Below, piece after piece: positions 42,687 to 51,015 of a DNA stretch of 64,000 bases; the stretch's first letter is position 1, and every line of letters starts with the position of its first letter. Made by a program: the position numbers and the translations under genes. The DNA comes from Labrys sp. KNU-23 (GTDB taxonomy: Bacteria > Pseudomonadota > Alphaproteobacteria > Rhizobiales > Labraceae), in assembly GCF_008330945.1 (NCBI RefSeq), contig NZ_CP043489.1, positions 1,612,001 to 1,676,000 of the forward strand, read 5' to 3'. The notes below the pieces were generated by a model. That model made no database searches and was not told the DNA's origin. It saw only the letters and a program-made list of their open reading frames with translations.

Positions 42687-43316
42687 ATGACTAGATGTCA
42701 TTGGGCCGTCGCCGCTCTCGCCTGGCTTGTCGCCGCCGTGAGCCCTGCCCTGGCCGCCTCCGAATTCGATCCGACGCCGCTCTTGCCTGTTTCGATCGAG
42801 GACGCCGACCGCACCCGCCTGATGAATTTCGAGCAGACGCGCCGCAGCGCCATCGATGCGGTGCTCGGCTCCAATGCCCGTCACACCGCCGACGGCATGG
42901 CGCTGGAGGAGATTCTTGCCGGCGATCCCAGGCCGATCGCCAACACACGCGAACTCGTCGGCACCTGGCGCTGCCGCAGTGCCCAGCTCGACGACGGCTC
43001 GAAGGCCAATGACGGCAAGGGCAGCGTCTATGCCTATCCCTATTTCAAATGCGCCATCAGCGAACGCGGCGGCAAGCTCTTCTTCGCCAAGGTGAACGGC
43101 TCCCAGCGCGTCAGCGGCTTCCTCTATCGTGTCAGCAACACCCGCTTCGTCTTCCTCGGCGGCAATGCCAATGGCGACGATCCGCCGGTCGCCTATGGCG
43201 CCTCGCCCAAATCCGATGCGGTCGCCTATCTCTTCAAGGCCGGCCAGCGCAAGCTGCGCCTGGAACTGCCGCAAACCTGCTGCAGCACGCTCGAAATCCT
43301 CGAACTGGTGCGCTGA
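42687..43316 (+). CDS. DUF4893-like exported protein
   Basis: 209 aa with a signal peptide (HWAVAALAWLVAAVSPALA). The remainder matches my recollection of DUF4893 (ELVGTWRCRSAQLDD, YPYFKCAISERGGKLFFAKVNGSQRVSGFLYR, PQTCCSTLEILELVR). Cysteines at the GTWRCR, FKC and TCC positions may form disulphides. Periplasmic, function unknown. It is divergent from the transglycosylase gene. Confidence 0.8.
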   Translation: MTRCHWAVAALAWLVAAVSPALAASEFDPTPLLPVSIEDADRTRLMNFEQTRRSAIDAVLGSNARHTADGMALEEILAGDPRPIANTRELVGTWRCRSAQLDDGSKANDGKGSVYAYPYFKCAISERGGKLFFAKVNGSQRVSGFLYRVSNTRFVFLGGNANGDDPPVAYGASPKSDAVAYLFKAGQRKLRLELPQTCCSTLEILELVR

Positions 43317-43378
43317 GCTGGCCGGCTCTGGGGGCTGGCCTCCTGAGCTTTGATCGAAAAGTCGCGGGAACCTCGACC

Positions 43379-43471
43379 TTTGTCATTGCCGGGCTTCGTC
43401 CCGGCAATCCAGGGCCGCAATCTCTGCTGGGGCTGCATCTGGATGCCCGGGACAAGCCCGGGCATGACAAA
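43379..43471. repeat. Palindromic repeat family C
   Basis: TTTGTCATTGCCGGG...CCCGGCAATCCAG faces CTGGATGCCCGGG...CCCGGGCATGACAAA. A closely similar copy lies at 48818-48914. It separates the converging DUF4893 and HAD genes. Confidence 0.85.
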
Positions 43472-43598
43472 ACTGCGCTTTTCTCTGCTCTGTTTGCGAC
43501 GATTAGGCCAGGCTCTTCAGGCCAGCTTGAAGTGCAGCATCTGCCGGGACGGGAGATGCCCTGTCTGAAGACCTGCCCCCCGATTCATCCCGCCCTCC

Positions 43599-44270
43599 TC
43601 ACGCCTCGAAGGCCGCCCGATCCAGCGTCAGCAGATCGCCGATGCGCTCAATGGTGACGTCCGGCTTGGGATCGACGGTGTTCATATCAGCCTCCAGCGC
43701 ATAGTGGCCCTGGCGCACGAAAATGGTGGTGAGCTTGTCGCCCATCACCGCCTTCATCTTGGCGAGGAGGCGGGGCTTGTCGTCGACCATGGCGTAGTGC
43801 TCGGCCGGATAGTGGCGCTGCACGGAATCCAGCATCTGCTCCTTGTGCAGATAGATCATCACCCGTCCCTCCACCGCATCCCACAGGCCGGCGCGCTGCA
43901 CCTTGCGCGGCTGGAACACGATGTCGCCATCCGAAAGCACGGCGGGGGCGCTGAAGCCCTTGAGATGGGCGATCGCTTCCAGCGCCTGCGGGAAGACGCG
44001 CTCGGCGAAGGGATATTCCAGCAGGAATTTCGACATCTGCAGCAGGTCGGGATCGTCATCCAGCCCGGCGCGGAACAGCTGGAGCGCGGCCAGGTAATCG
44101 GCATAGCCGTACTCGTCGCGGATCTTGCCGTAGATCGTCCAGTAGCGCGCGCGCTGGTCCGCCCCGAAGGCTTCCTCGATATGGTCGCCGAGGTCCTCGC
44201 CGAAGCGGTCGTTGTCGAGCAGCGTGTTGTCGACGTCGAGAAGGACGACGAGCTTGCGGTCAGCGGACAC
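43599..44270 (-). CDS. HAD-superfamily hydrolase
   Basis: 223 aa. Motif I is VVLLDVDNTLLDND (nucleophile Asp12, acid Asp14), motif II the Ser in APAVLSDGDIVFQP, motif III Lys in YLHKEQ, and motif IV HYAMVDDKPRLLAKMK. The helical cap lies between residues 20 and 100. Probably a phosphatase with an unknown small substrate. It is 53 bases downstream of the transhydrogenase gene on the same strand. Confidence 0.9.
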   Translation of the reverse strand: MSADRKLVVLLDVDNTLLDNDRFGEDLGDHIEEAFGADQRARYWTIYGKIRDEYGYADYLAALQLFRAGLDDDPDLLQMSKFLLEYPFAERVFPQALEAIAHLKGFSAPAVLSDGDIVFQPRKVQRAGLWDAVEGRVMIYLHKEQMLDSVQRHYPAEHYAMVDDKPRLLAKMKAVMGDKLTTIFVRQGHYALEADMNTVDPKPDVTIERIGDLLTLDRAAFEA

Positions 44271-44323
44271 GGCGAACTCCTATATTTTTATGCGAAATGG
44301 GGGACGGCGCGGTTGGGGCCGAG

Positions 44324-45712
44324 CTATCGCCCCATCCGGTTCCAGGCGTCGAGACCGGCGATCTTGTAGGCCTCGGCGAGGGTGGGATAGTTGAAAGTGT
44401 TCTCGATGAAATAGTCGATCGTGCCTTTGAGGTTGAGCACGGCCTGGCCGATATGGATCAGTTCGGTCGCGCCCTCGCCCAGGATGTGCACACCGAGCAG
44501 GCGGCGCGTCTTGGTGGAGAAGATCATCTTCATGATGCCGCTGTCGAGCCCCATGATGTGGCCACGCGAGGTCTCGCGCAGCCGGGCGATGCCGACCTCA
44601 TAGGGAATGCCCTTCTGGCGCACTTCCTCCTCGGTCAGACCCGTGGTCGAGATCTCCGGCACCGAATAGATGCCATAGGGGAAATATTCTGGCGGCGGCG
44701 GTGGTTCGAGGCCGAAGGCGTGGCAGGCCGCCACCCGCCCCTGCTCCATCGAGGTGGAGGCGAGGCTGGGAAAGCCGATGACGTCGCCGGCTGCATAGAT
44801 GTGCGGCACTTCGGTCTGCAGGGTCGCCGGATTGACGCCGATGCGGCCGCGATGATCCGTCTTGAGGCCGGCCGCGTCGAGGTTGAGCCTGTCCGTATTG
44901 CCGACGCGCCCGGCCGCGAACATCAGCATCTCCGAGGCCACCTTGCGGCCATCGCCCAGCTTGGTGACGACGCGGCTGTCCTCGCGCTCGATCGAGACCA
45001 CCGGCGACCCCAGGCGCAACGAGACGTTGCGGTCCCGCAATTCGTGCATGAATTCCTCGATCAGCTCCTTGTCGATGAAATCGAGGAAGCTCGAGCGCGG
45101 TTCGATCAAGGTGACGGCGACGTCGAGAGCGCTGAAGATGGTGGCATATTCGACGCCGATCACGCCCGCGCCGATCACGGTGAGGCTGCGCGGCAGCCGG
45201 GGCAGCTCGATGATCTCGTCGCTGTCGAAGACATTGTCGGAATTGAACGGCACATAATCGGGGCGGAAGGGCTGGGTGCCGCAAGCGATCAGGATGTAGT
45301 TGGCCGTCACCGTGCTACGCGTGCCGGTCTCGGTGGTGATCTCGATTTCGTGCGGGCTGAGAAAGCGGGCTTCGCCGCGGGCCGTGCGCACGGTGTTGCG
45401 GCTGAACTGATGCTCCAGCACCTCGACCTCATGGTCGAGCGTCTTCTGGAGGCGGACCATCAGGTCGGTGGCACCGATATCCTGCTTGACGCGATAGGCC
45501 CGGCCGTAGAAGCCACGCTCGCGCCAACCCGAGAGATTGAGCACGGTCTCGCGCAACGTCTTGGATGGAATCGTCCCTGTGTGCACCGACACGCCGCCGA
45601 CGCGCCGCCCCTTCTCCACCACCAGGACCGACTTGCCGAGCTTGGCCGATTGTACGGCGGCACGACGGCCGGACGGGCCCGAGCCGATGACGAGCATGTC
45701 ATAATCATACAT
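44324..45712 (-). CDS. sthA: Soluble pyridine nucleotide transhydrogenase
   Basis: 462-aa FAD enzyme that moves hydride between NADPH and NAD+. FAD motif MLVIGSGPSGRRAAVQSAKLGK (10-15); NAD motif VIGAGVIGVEYATIFSALD; FAD motif YAAGDVIGFPSLASTS; dimer domain GLDSGIMKMIFSTKTRRLLGVHILGEGATELIHIG. At the place of the redox disulphide of related enzymes it reads GGVSVHTGTIPSK, with no cysteine, which fits SthA rather than lipoamide dehydrogenase. Confidence 0.95.
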   Translation of the reverse strand: MYDYDMLVIGSGPSGRRAAVQSAKLGKSVLVVEKGRRVGGVSVHTGTIPSKTLRETVLNLSGWRERGFYGRAYRVKQDIGATDLMVRLQKTLDHEVEVLEHQFSRNTVRTARGEARFLSPHEIEITTETGTRSTVTANYILIACGTQPFRPDYVPFNSDNVFDSDEIIELPRLPRSLTVIGAGVIGVEYATIFSALDVAVTLIEPRSSFLDFIDKELIEEFMHELRDRNVSLRLGSPVVSIEREDSRVVTKLGDGRKVASEMLMFAAGRVGNTDRLNLDAAGLKTDHRGRIGVNPATLQTEVPHIYAAGDVIGFPSLASTSMEQGRVAACHAFGLEPPPPPEYFPYGIYSVPEISTTGLTEEEVRQKGIPYEVGIARLRETSRGHIMGLDSGIMKMIFSTKTRRLLGVHILGEGATELIHIGQAVLNLKGTIDYFIENTFNYPTLAEAYKIAGLDAWNRMGR

Positions 45713-45925
45713 GGAGGGAAGTCTCTAGGCCGTTGGAACAAGGTGTCGAAAAGGCGGGAAGTGCCCGGGAGCATGGTCATGCTGCATGACAGCATGAATG
45801 CACATAGGACCGCCGCCTGCCAAGAGACAAGAAAAAATGCCGTGACGCTCTCGGGCGGACTGTCGGGAACCACACAGAACGAGGCATGACGGCCTTCTCC
45901 ACCAAACGGGCAGGCAGGCGGCGCC

Positions 45926-46840
45926 CTATCCTGCCGGCCGGCCCGACAGCACATCCTCGACCGCCGTCGACCACTTGCCATGCGCATGCTTGGCCCAATA
46001 GATCTCGACCAGTGCCCTTGTGACCGGCCCCATGCGGCCCGCGCCGACGGAGGCGCCGTTGATCCGCGTCACCGGCATGATGCCGCCGGCCGTCGAGGTG
46101 ATGAAGACCTCGTCGGCAGCCAGCGTCTCGGCCGCTGTGACGACCCGCTGCTCCAAGGGAAAGCCGAGCTCGGCGGCAAGTTCGATGGCGGTCTGGCGGG
46201 TGACGCCGCGCAGCACGCCGCGATCGGGCGTGGCGATCCGCCCCTCGCGCACGGTGAAGATGTTGAAGCCCGGCCCCTCGGCGAGGTTGCCGTCGACATC
46301 CGTCAGCACGGCGCTTTGCGCCCCGCGGTCATAGGCATCGTAGAGACCCATGACGAAATCCAGCCAATGGTAGTTCTTGACGGTGGGATCGACCGAATCC
46401 GGCGGGATACGGCGGATGTCGGACAGCACGATCGCAAGCCCGGCCTCGCGCTGTTCGGGCCTGAGGATCCAGCCGAAGGGAATGGCAAAGCAGATCAGCT
46501 GGTTATGGGCCTCCCTGGGATCGCGCGAGAAGGTCGGCGAGATGCCGCGCGTCAGCACCATCTCGACATAGGCATCCTCGAACCCGGAGCGGGAGACGCA
46601 TTCGGCGAGAATCTGAGCGAGCTTGTCGGCCGAGACCGGCAGCGTGAGGCGCAGCCTGTCGGCTGAGCGCAGGAACCGCTCGATATGGGTGTCGAGGCGG
46701 AAGAAGCGCCCCTTCCAGACATGCACGACGTCATAGGTCGCATCCGAATGCAGGAAGCCCCAGTCGAGCACCGAGATCTTGGCTTCCGACATCGGCACGA
46801 AGGCGCCCTCGATATAGGCTGTTCCGGCAGGATAGTTCAT
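45926..46840 (-). CDS. Class IV aminotransferase (branched-chain / D-amino-acid type)
   Basis: 304 aa, fold IV PLP enzyme. Family marks: EGAFVPMSEAKISVLDWGFLHSDATYDVV, catalytic Lys155 in DPTVKNYHWLDFV, NLAEGPGFNIFTV with the PLP-binding Glu, and phosphate-loop threonines in RGVTRQTAIELAAELG and TSTAGGIMPV. Subgroup motifs do not let me separate branched-chain from D-amino-acid or (R)-amine transaminases. Start ATG 46840. Confidence 0.88.
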   Translation of the reverse strand: MNYPAGTAYIEGAFVPMSEAKISVLDWGFLHSDATYDVVHVWKGRFFRLDTHIERFLRSADRLRLTLPVSADKLAQILAECVSRSGFEDAYVEMVLTRGISPTFSRDPREAHNQLICFAIPFGWILRPEQREAGLAIVLSDIRRIPPDSVDPTVKNYHWLDFVMGLYDAYDRGAQSAVLTDVDGNLAEGPGFNIFTVREGRIATPDRGVLRGVTRQTAIELAAELGFPLEQRVVTAAETLAADEVFITSTAGGIMPVTRINGASVGAGRMGPVTRALVEIYWAKHAHGKWSTAVEDVLSGRPAG

Positions 46841-46999
46841 GCGACCCCACTCTTGCCCCATGACCTCTCATCGGAATCGGGCATGCGCGATCTGCGCCCG
46901 GCATTCAAAATAATTCAAGACCGATGTCGCCCTCCCGCAGGTTCGTTCGTCGTCACGATAGGAGGCCGCGACATTCGGCCAGGCAAGGAAACCGATGCA

Positions 47000-47647
47000 A
47001 TGACGATCACCATCACGGCCTTTGAACGTTCGCCCGACGGCGGCAAGGGACTGGCGCGCGATACGCGCGTGCGCTGGGCGCTCGAGGAAGTGGGCCAGCC
47101 TTATGAGGTTCGCCTGGTTTCCTTCGCGCAGATGAAGGCGCCTGACCATCTGGCCCTCCATCCCTTCGGCCAGATCCCCACCTATGAGGACGGCTCCCTG
47201 TCGCTGTTCGAGACCGGCTCGATCGTCTTCCATCTCGCCGAGCAGCATGCGGGCCTGCTGCCCGGGGATCGCAATGCCCGCGCACGGGCGATCACCTGGA
47301 TGTTTGCCGCCCTCAACACCGTCGAGCCGCCGATCCTCGACCTGACGACAGCCAGGATATTCGAAGCCGACAAGCCTTGGAGCGCGGAGCGCCTGCCCCT
47401 GGTAAAGGACCGCGTTCATGCCCGGCTCGACCAGCTCTCCGCCCGCCTGGGCGGCGCCGACTGGCTCGATGGCGCGTTCAGCGCGGGGGATCTGTTGATG
47501 GTATCCGTGCTGCTGCGCCTGAGAATGTCGGGCCTCCTGGACGAATATCAAAACCTGGCCGCCTATGTCGCCCGCGGGGAGGCCCGGCCCGCTTATGTCA
47601 GGGCCTTCGCCGCCCAATTTGCGATCAACGCCCTATCGGCCCGTTGA
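47000..47647 (+). CDS. Glutathione S-transferase family protein
   Basis: 215 aa. A thioredoxin-like N domain (TAFERSPDGGKGLARDTRVRWALEEVGQPYEV, NPFGQIPTYED-type LHPFGQIPTYEDG, and SLFETGSIVFHLAEQH for glutathione gamma-Glu binding) is followed by an all-helical C domain (GADWLDGAFSAGDLLMVSVL). Detoxification or unknown conjugation role. AAGGAA lies nine bases before the ATG. Divergent from the aminotransferase gene. Confidence 0.9.
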   Translation: MTITITAFERSPDGGKGLARDTRVRWALEEVGQPYEVRLVSFAQMKAPDHLALHPFGQIPTYEDGSLSLFETGSIVFHLAEQHAGLLPGDRNARARAITWMFAALNTVEPPILDLTTARIFEADKPWSAERLPLVKDRVHARLDQLSARLGGADWLDGAFSAGDLLMVSVLLRLRMSGLLDEYQNLAAYVARGEARPAYVRAFAAQFAINALSAR

Positions 47648-47688
47648 AACATGCGCTCGCAAAGTTCAGCCGACGGCAGATCTACGAG

Positions 47689-48723
47689 CTAAATTGGCGC
47701 CAAAGCGTGGCCGCGAATACGCCAGCCGAGCGTGAGCGGGGTTTCAGGCTCGATCGTGATCGCCGTGCGCACGCCGGACTGGGCGATCGGATTGTCCGAG
47801 GCGGCGATCACAGATCCGAAATCGAACGCCGAGGCCACAGGCTCGACGCCGACGCACAGGTGGCGTCCGTTCCAGGGCGGGAACTTGCGCCCGCGATTGC
47901 TCATCCATAGCAGGCAGGACGGCAGCTTCGCCGTGTCCCAGGAAAGATCCCAGGCAACGCGGTCGTGCTCGTCGACGAGATGCACGCCGCCCTCGATGCC
48001 GCAGAGTTGCAGGATGTCCTCGCGGTCATCGGCGAAGGGCAGCCTGTCGAAACGCTCGTGACCGCCCGACTTGACTGCGACCTCGGCGAGCGTGGTGAAC
48101 CTCCTGTCCGGCTCGGCCCGGACCGCCGCCTCGGCCACGGGATGGCTGAGGCCGAAACGATAGGGTCCGGGCTCGATGCGGAAGGATCCCGGTTTTCCAC
48201 GCAGGGCGAAGTTGGGGTGAAAGCCGAAAGGCCTGACACAGGGGCGTCGGGCCTGGATCTCGACGGAGACATCGAGCCCGGCCTGCCCGTCGATCGGCCG
48301 GATCGTGCGCGTGATCCGCGCGATCGGCGAGTCGCCGGGATAATCGAGGCCGAGGGTGATCGCCTCCCGCGTGAGCGACACCAGCTTCCATTCAGAGGCT
48401 GCGCTGTAGCCATGCAGCAAATGGTCGCTCGGGCCGAGCGGATCGGCGGCCTCAGGCAACGACGTATCGACCAGTTCCCGCCAGGCACCGACCAGCGGAT
48501 CGTCGCTGCCGTAGAGCCGCCCGAAGGGCAGGCAGGGCCAGTCGCCACGCAGATTCGCCAGGCCCGGCTCGACCGTCTCGCCGGCGGTGATCCAGGGCGC
48601 CTCGTGGAAGGGCTCTACGAAACGGCCATCCTCGAGGCGAAAGCGCGTGCGGCCCAGGGCGGCGGCACCGGCATGTACCGTCACCTGACCGTGCGACCAG
48701 TCGAGCGACCAGGTTTGCGGCAT
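47689..48723 (-). CDS. Aldose-1-epimerase-like protein
   Basis: 344 aa with a galactose-mutarotase-type beta-sandwich pattern (WRELVDTSLPEAADPLGPSDHLLHGYSA, RPFGFHPNFALRGKPGSFRIEP, LCVGVEPVASAFDFG). His in LLHGYS and GFHPNF are candidates for the catalytic pair, and Glu in GVEPVAS for the base. It is the last gene of the minus-strand sugar transporter unit, so it probably handles the imported sugar's anomers. Start ATG 48723. Confidence 0.75.
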   Translation of the reverse strand: MPQTWSLDWSHGQVTVHAGAAALGRTRFRLEDGRFVEPFHEAPWITAGETVEPGLANLRGDWPCLPFGRLYGSDDPLVGAWRELVDTSLPEAADPLGPSDHLLHGYSAASEWKLVSLTREAITLGLDYPGDSPIARITRTIRPIDGQAGLDVSVEIQARRPCVRPFGFHPNFALRGKPGSFRIEPGPYRFGLSHPVAEAAVRAEPDRRFTTLAEVAVKSGGHERFDRLPFADDREDILQLCGIEGGVHLVDEHDRVAWDLSWDTAKLPSCLLWMSNRGRKFPPWNGRHLCVGVEPVASAFDFGSVIAASDNPIAQSGVRTAITIEPETPLTLGWRIRGHALAPI

Positions 48724-48817
48724 TTGGGATATGTCCTGAATGTCTGAGGCAGCGCGGCTCAAGCTGCAATTGCAACCGCTCATTGTCCCGCGCTACACGA
48801 ATTTGGTGGGCTCGACG

Positions 48818-48914
48818 CTTGTCATTGCCGGGCTTGACCCGGCAATCCAGTCTTCCGTTCGAAGCAGCGACGACCGATGTGCTGGATGCCCGGGTCAGGC
48901 CCGGGCATGACAAA
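48818..48914. repeat. Palindromic repeat family C
   Basis: CTTGTCATTGCCGGGCTTGA...GGCAATCCAG faces CTGGATGCCCGGG...CCCGGGCATGACAAAG, similar to 43379-43471. It lies between the binding-protein gene and the epimerase-like gene of one operon. Confidence 0.85.
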
Positions 48915-48937
48915 GTTCACTCCCTTCGCCGCCTCGG

Positions 48938-49948
48938 CTAGAACTTGAATTCCTCGACATTGGCCGGCGTGACGATCTTGGCGGGACCGAGGACCACCTC
49001 GCCCTTCTCGCCCACCGTATAGTCGCCGAGGCGCCCGGCCTTGAACTTGTCGCCCGGCTTGCCGGCGATCTTGCACTGCGCCAATTGCTGGGCGCCGTAA
49101 TAGGTCAGGTAGCCAAGATCCTTGACGTTCCACCAGATGTCCTGGACGGAGCCGTTCTGGATGTATTTCTTGATCAGGGTGGCCGGGGCGAGCCCGGTCA
49201 GCTTGACCTTGCCGAGGCTGCCCGCCTGTTCGAGGGCGCGCGCTGCGGCCGGCAGGCCGATGCCGGCGGGAATGATGATGCCCTTGAGGTTCGGAAAGGC
49301 CTGGACGAGCGCCAGGGCCTGCTGCTGGTTGACCTGCTCGCTTTCCTGGCCATAGGCGATCTGCACCAGCTTCATCTTGGCGAATTTCGGCTCCTTCATC
49401 TTGTTCTTGATGAAGTCGATCCAGGCATTCTGGTTGGTGGCCGTCGGCGTCGAGGACAGGATGGCAAAATCCCCCTCATAGCCGATCATCTGCCCCATGC
49501 TCTCCAGCATCATCTCGGCCAGGCTGTCGCCCTTGGCCTGGTTGAAGAAGAGCGAGCGGGCGGCTTCCGAGACGTCGGAATCATAGGAGACGATCCTGAC
49601 ACCCTGCTTGGCGGCGCGCTTGAGGGCCGGCGCCACCGCATTGGCGTCATTGCCGGAGATGGCGATGACGTCGACCTTCTGGGACACGAGATTGTTGATG
49701 AACTCGATCTGGGCTTCGGCGGTCGCCTGGGATGGCGCCTGCTGGATCACCTTGCCGCCGATCTCCTTCTGGGCCTCCTCCGCCCCGGTCTTGGCGACCT
49801 GGAAATAGGGGTCGGTGTCGAGCTTGGGCAGGAAACCGACGGTAACCGGCTCCTTGGCGCATTTCTCGGCCGCGAAGGCCGGCGCCGCCAGGACGCCCAG
49901 CATGATGGCCGTGGTCAGGATCAGGTGTGTTCTCATCGCTTTTTTCAT
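48938..49948 (-). CDS. Sugar ABC transporter periplasmic binding protein (RhaS/LsrB-like)
   Basis: 336 aa with a signal peptide (ILTTAIMLGVLAAPAFAA). A type I periplasmic-binding fold: VGFLPKLDTDPYFQVAKTGAEEAQKE, QIEFINNLVSQKVDVIAISGNDANAVAPALKRA, GVRIVSYDSDV and LKGIIIPAGIGLPAAARALEQ. Closest by eye to rhamnose (RhaS) or autoinducer-2 (LsrB) binding proteins; the sugar cannot be fixed. GGAGG precedes ATG. It is downstream of the permease and fused ATPase-permease genes. Confidence 0.9.
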   Translation of the reverse strand: MKKAMRTHLILTTAIMLGVLAAPAFAAEKCAKEPVTVGFLPKLDTDPYFQVAKTGAEEAQKEIGGKVIQQAPSQATAEAQIEFINNLVSQKVDVIAISGNDANAVAPALKRAAKQGVRIVSYDSDVSEAARSLFFNQAKGDSLAEMMLESMGQMIGYEGDFAILSSTPTATNQNAWIDFIKNKMKEPKFAKMKLVQIAYGQESEQVNQQQALALVQAFPNLKGIIIPAGIGLPAAARALEQAGSLGKVKLTGLAPATLIKKYIQNGSVQDIWWNVKDLGYLTYYGAQQLAQCKIAGKPGDKFKAGRLGDYTVGEKGEVVLGPAKIVTPANVEEFKF

Positions 49949-50004
49949 AGCTCGTCTCCTCCTTCACGCCTTTCTTCAGGTCGTTATCGTTCATGGTCTT
50001 TGGT

Positions 50005-51015
50005 TCAGGTCGTTCGCTCAGGACCTCGCGGCTGGCCGGCTGTCTTGAACTTGGCCTGGAGGCCGCCATAGAGACGCTGGGCGGTGGTGCTGAGCAGCAG
50101 CGAAACGATCAGCAAGAGCCCGATCACGGTGCCCTGCGCATCGCCGCCGATCTGGCTCAGGCCCAGCACGTTGCGCAGCGTGGCGATCAGCACCAGTGCC
50201 AGGAACACGCCGGTGAGCTTGCCCTTGCCCCCGAACACGCTGACACCGCCGAGCAGCGCGATGGTGATCACGTCGAGTTCGAGGCCGATGGCATTGTCGG
50301 CCCGCGCATTGGCAAGGCGGGCGGTGAATACGATGGAGGCGATGGCGCAGATGAAGCCGCTGAGGACGAACAGGCCGAGGCGGATGCGCGCCACCCGCAC
50401 GCCGGCATAGAGCGCCGTATCGGGACTGCCGCCGATGGCATAGATGCGCCGGCCGATGCTGCTGACCTGCAGGAGGATGGCGAATACCGGCGCCAGCACG
50501 AGGAAGGGCACGATCGTCCAGGGGATCGGCGTGTCGCTCAGCGTGTCGATGCCGAAATCGGTGAAGCTCTCGGGAAATTCATTCACCGAGCCGGTACCGA
50601 GCAGGATGTAGCCGATGCCGCGGAACATCGCCATGGTGCCGAGGGTGACCACCAGCGAGGGCAGGCCGAGATAGGTCACCAGCACGCCGTTGAAGGCGCC
50701 TGCCAGGATGCCCGTCAGCAGCGCCAGCGCGATCGCTCCCTCCAGCGGCAGGCCCTCGCGGATCAGCACGCCGAACACCACGCTGCTGAGAGCCAGGATG
50801 CTGGCGACGGAGAGGTCGATCTCGCGGGCGATGATCAGGAGCACCATCGGCAGCACGATCAGGGCCCGTTCGGACGCACCGGCGATGGCCTGCGAAATGT
50901 TGAAGGCCGTGGCGAAGTTCGGCACGGCAAACACGGCATAGGCGAGCACCGCCACGGTGAGCAGGGCCAGGAAATTCTCCCAGCTGGCGATCCTCTCGAC
51001 AAGGCTCGTCTTCAT
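50005..51015 (-). CDS. Sugar ABC transporter permease
   Basis: 336-aa inner-membrane permease of the ribose/rhamnose class (BPD_transp_2). Multiple hydrophobic spans and the family motif EIDLSVASILALSSVVFGVL, then GLPSLVVTLGTMAMFRGIGYILLG and GGVSVFGGKGKLTGVFLAL. The start overlaps the stop of the fused ATPase-permease gene (ATGA, 51012-51015). Together with the permease half of that protein it forms the transmembrane pair. Confidence 0.93.
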   Translation of the reverse strand: MKTSLVERIASWENFLALLTVAVLAYAVFAVPNFATAFNISQAIAGASERALIVLPMVLLIIAREIDLSVASILALSSVVFGVLIREGLPLEGAIALALLTGILAGAFNGVLVTYLGLPSLVVTLGTMAMFRGIGYILLGTGSVNEFPESFTDFGIDTLSDTPIPWTIVPFLVLAPVFAILLQVSSIGRRIYAIGGSPDTALYAGVRVARIRLGLFVLSGFICAIASIVFTARLANARADNAIGLELDVITIALLGGVSVFGGKGKLTGVFLALVLIATLRNVLGLSQIGGDAQGTVIGLLLIVSLLLSTTAQRLYGGLQAKFKTAGQPRGPERTT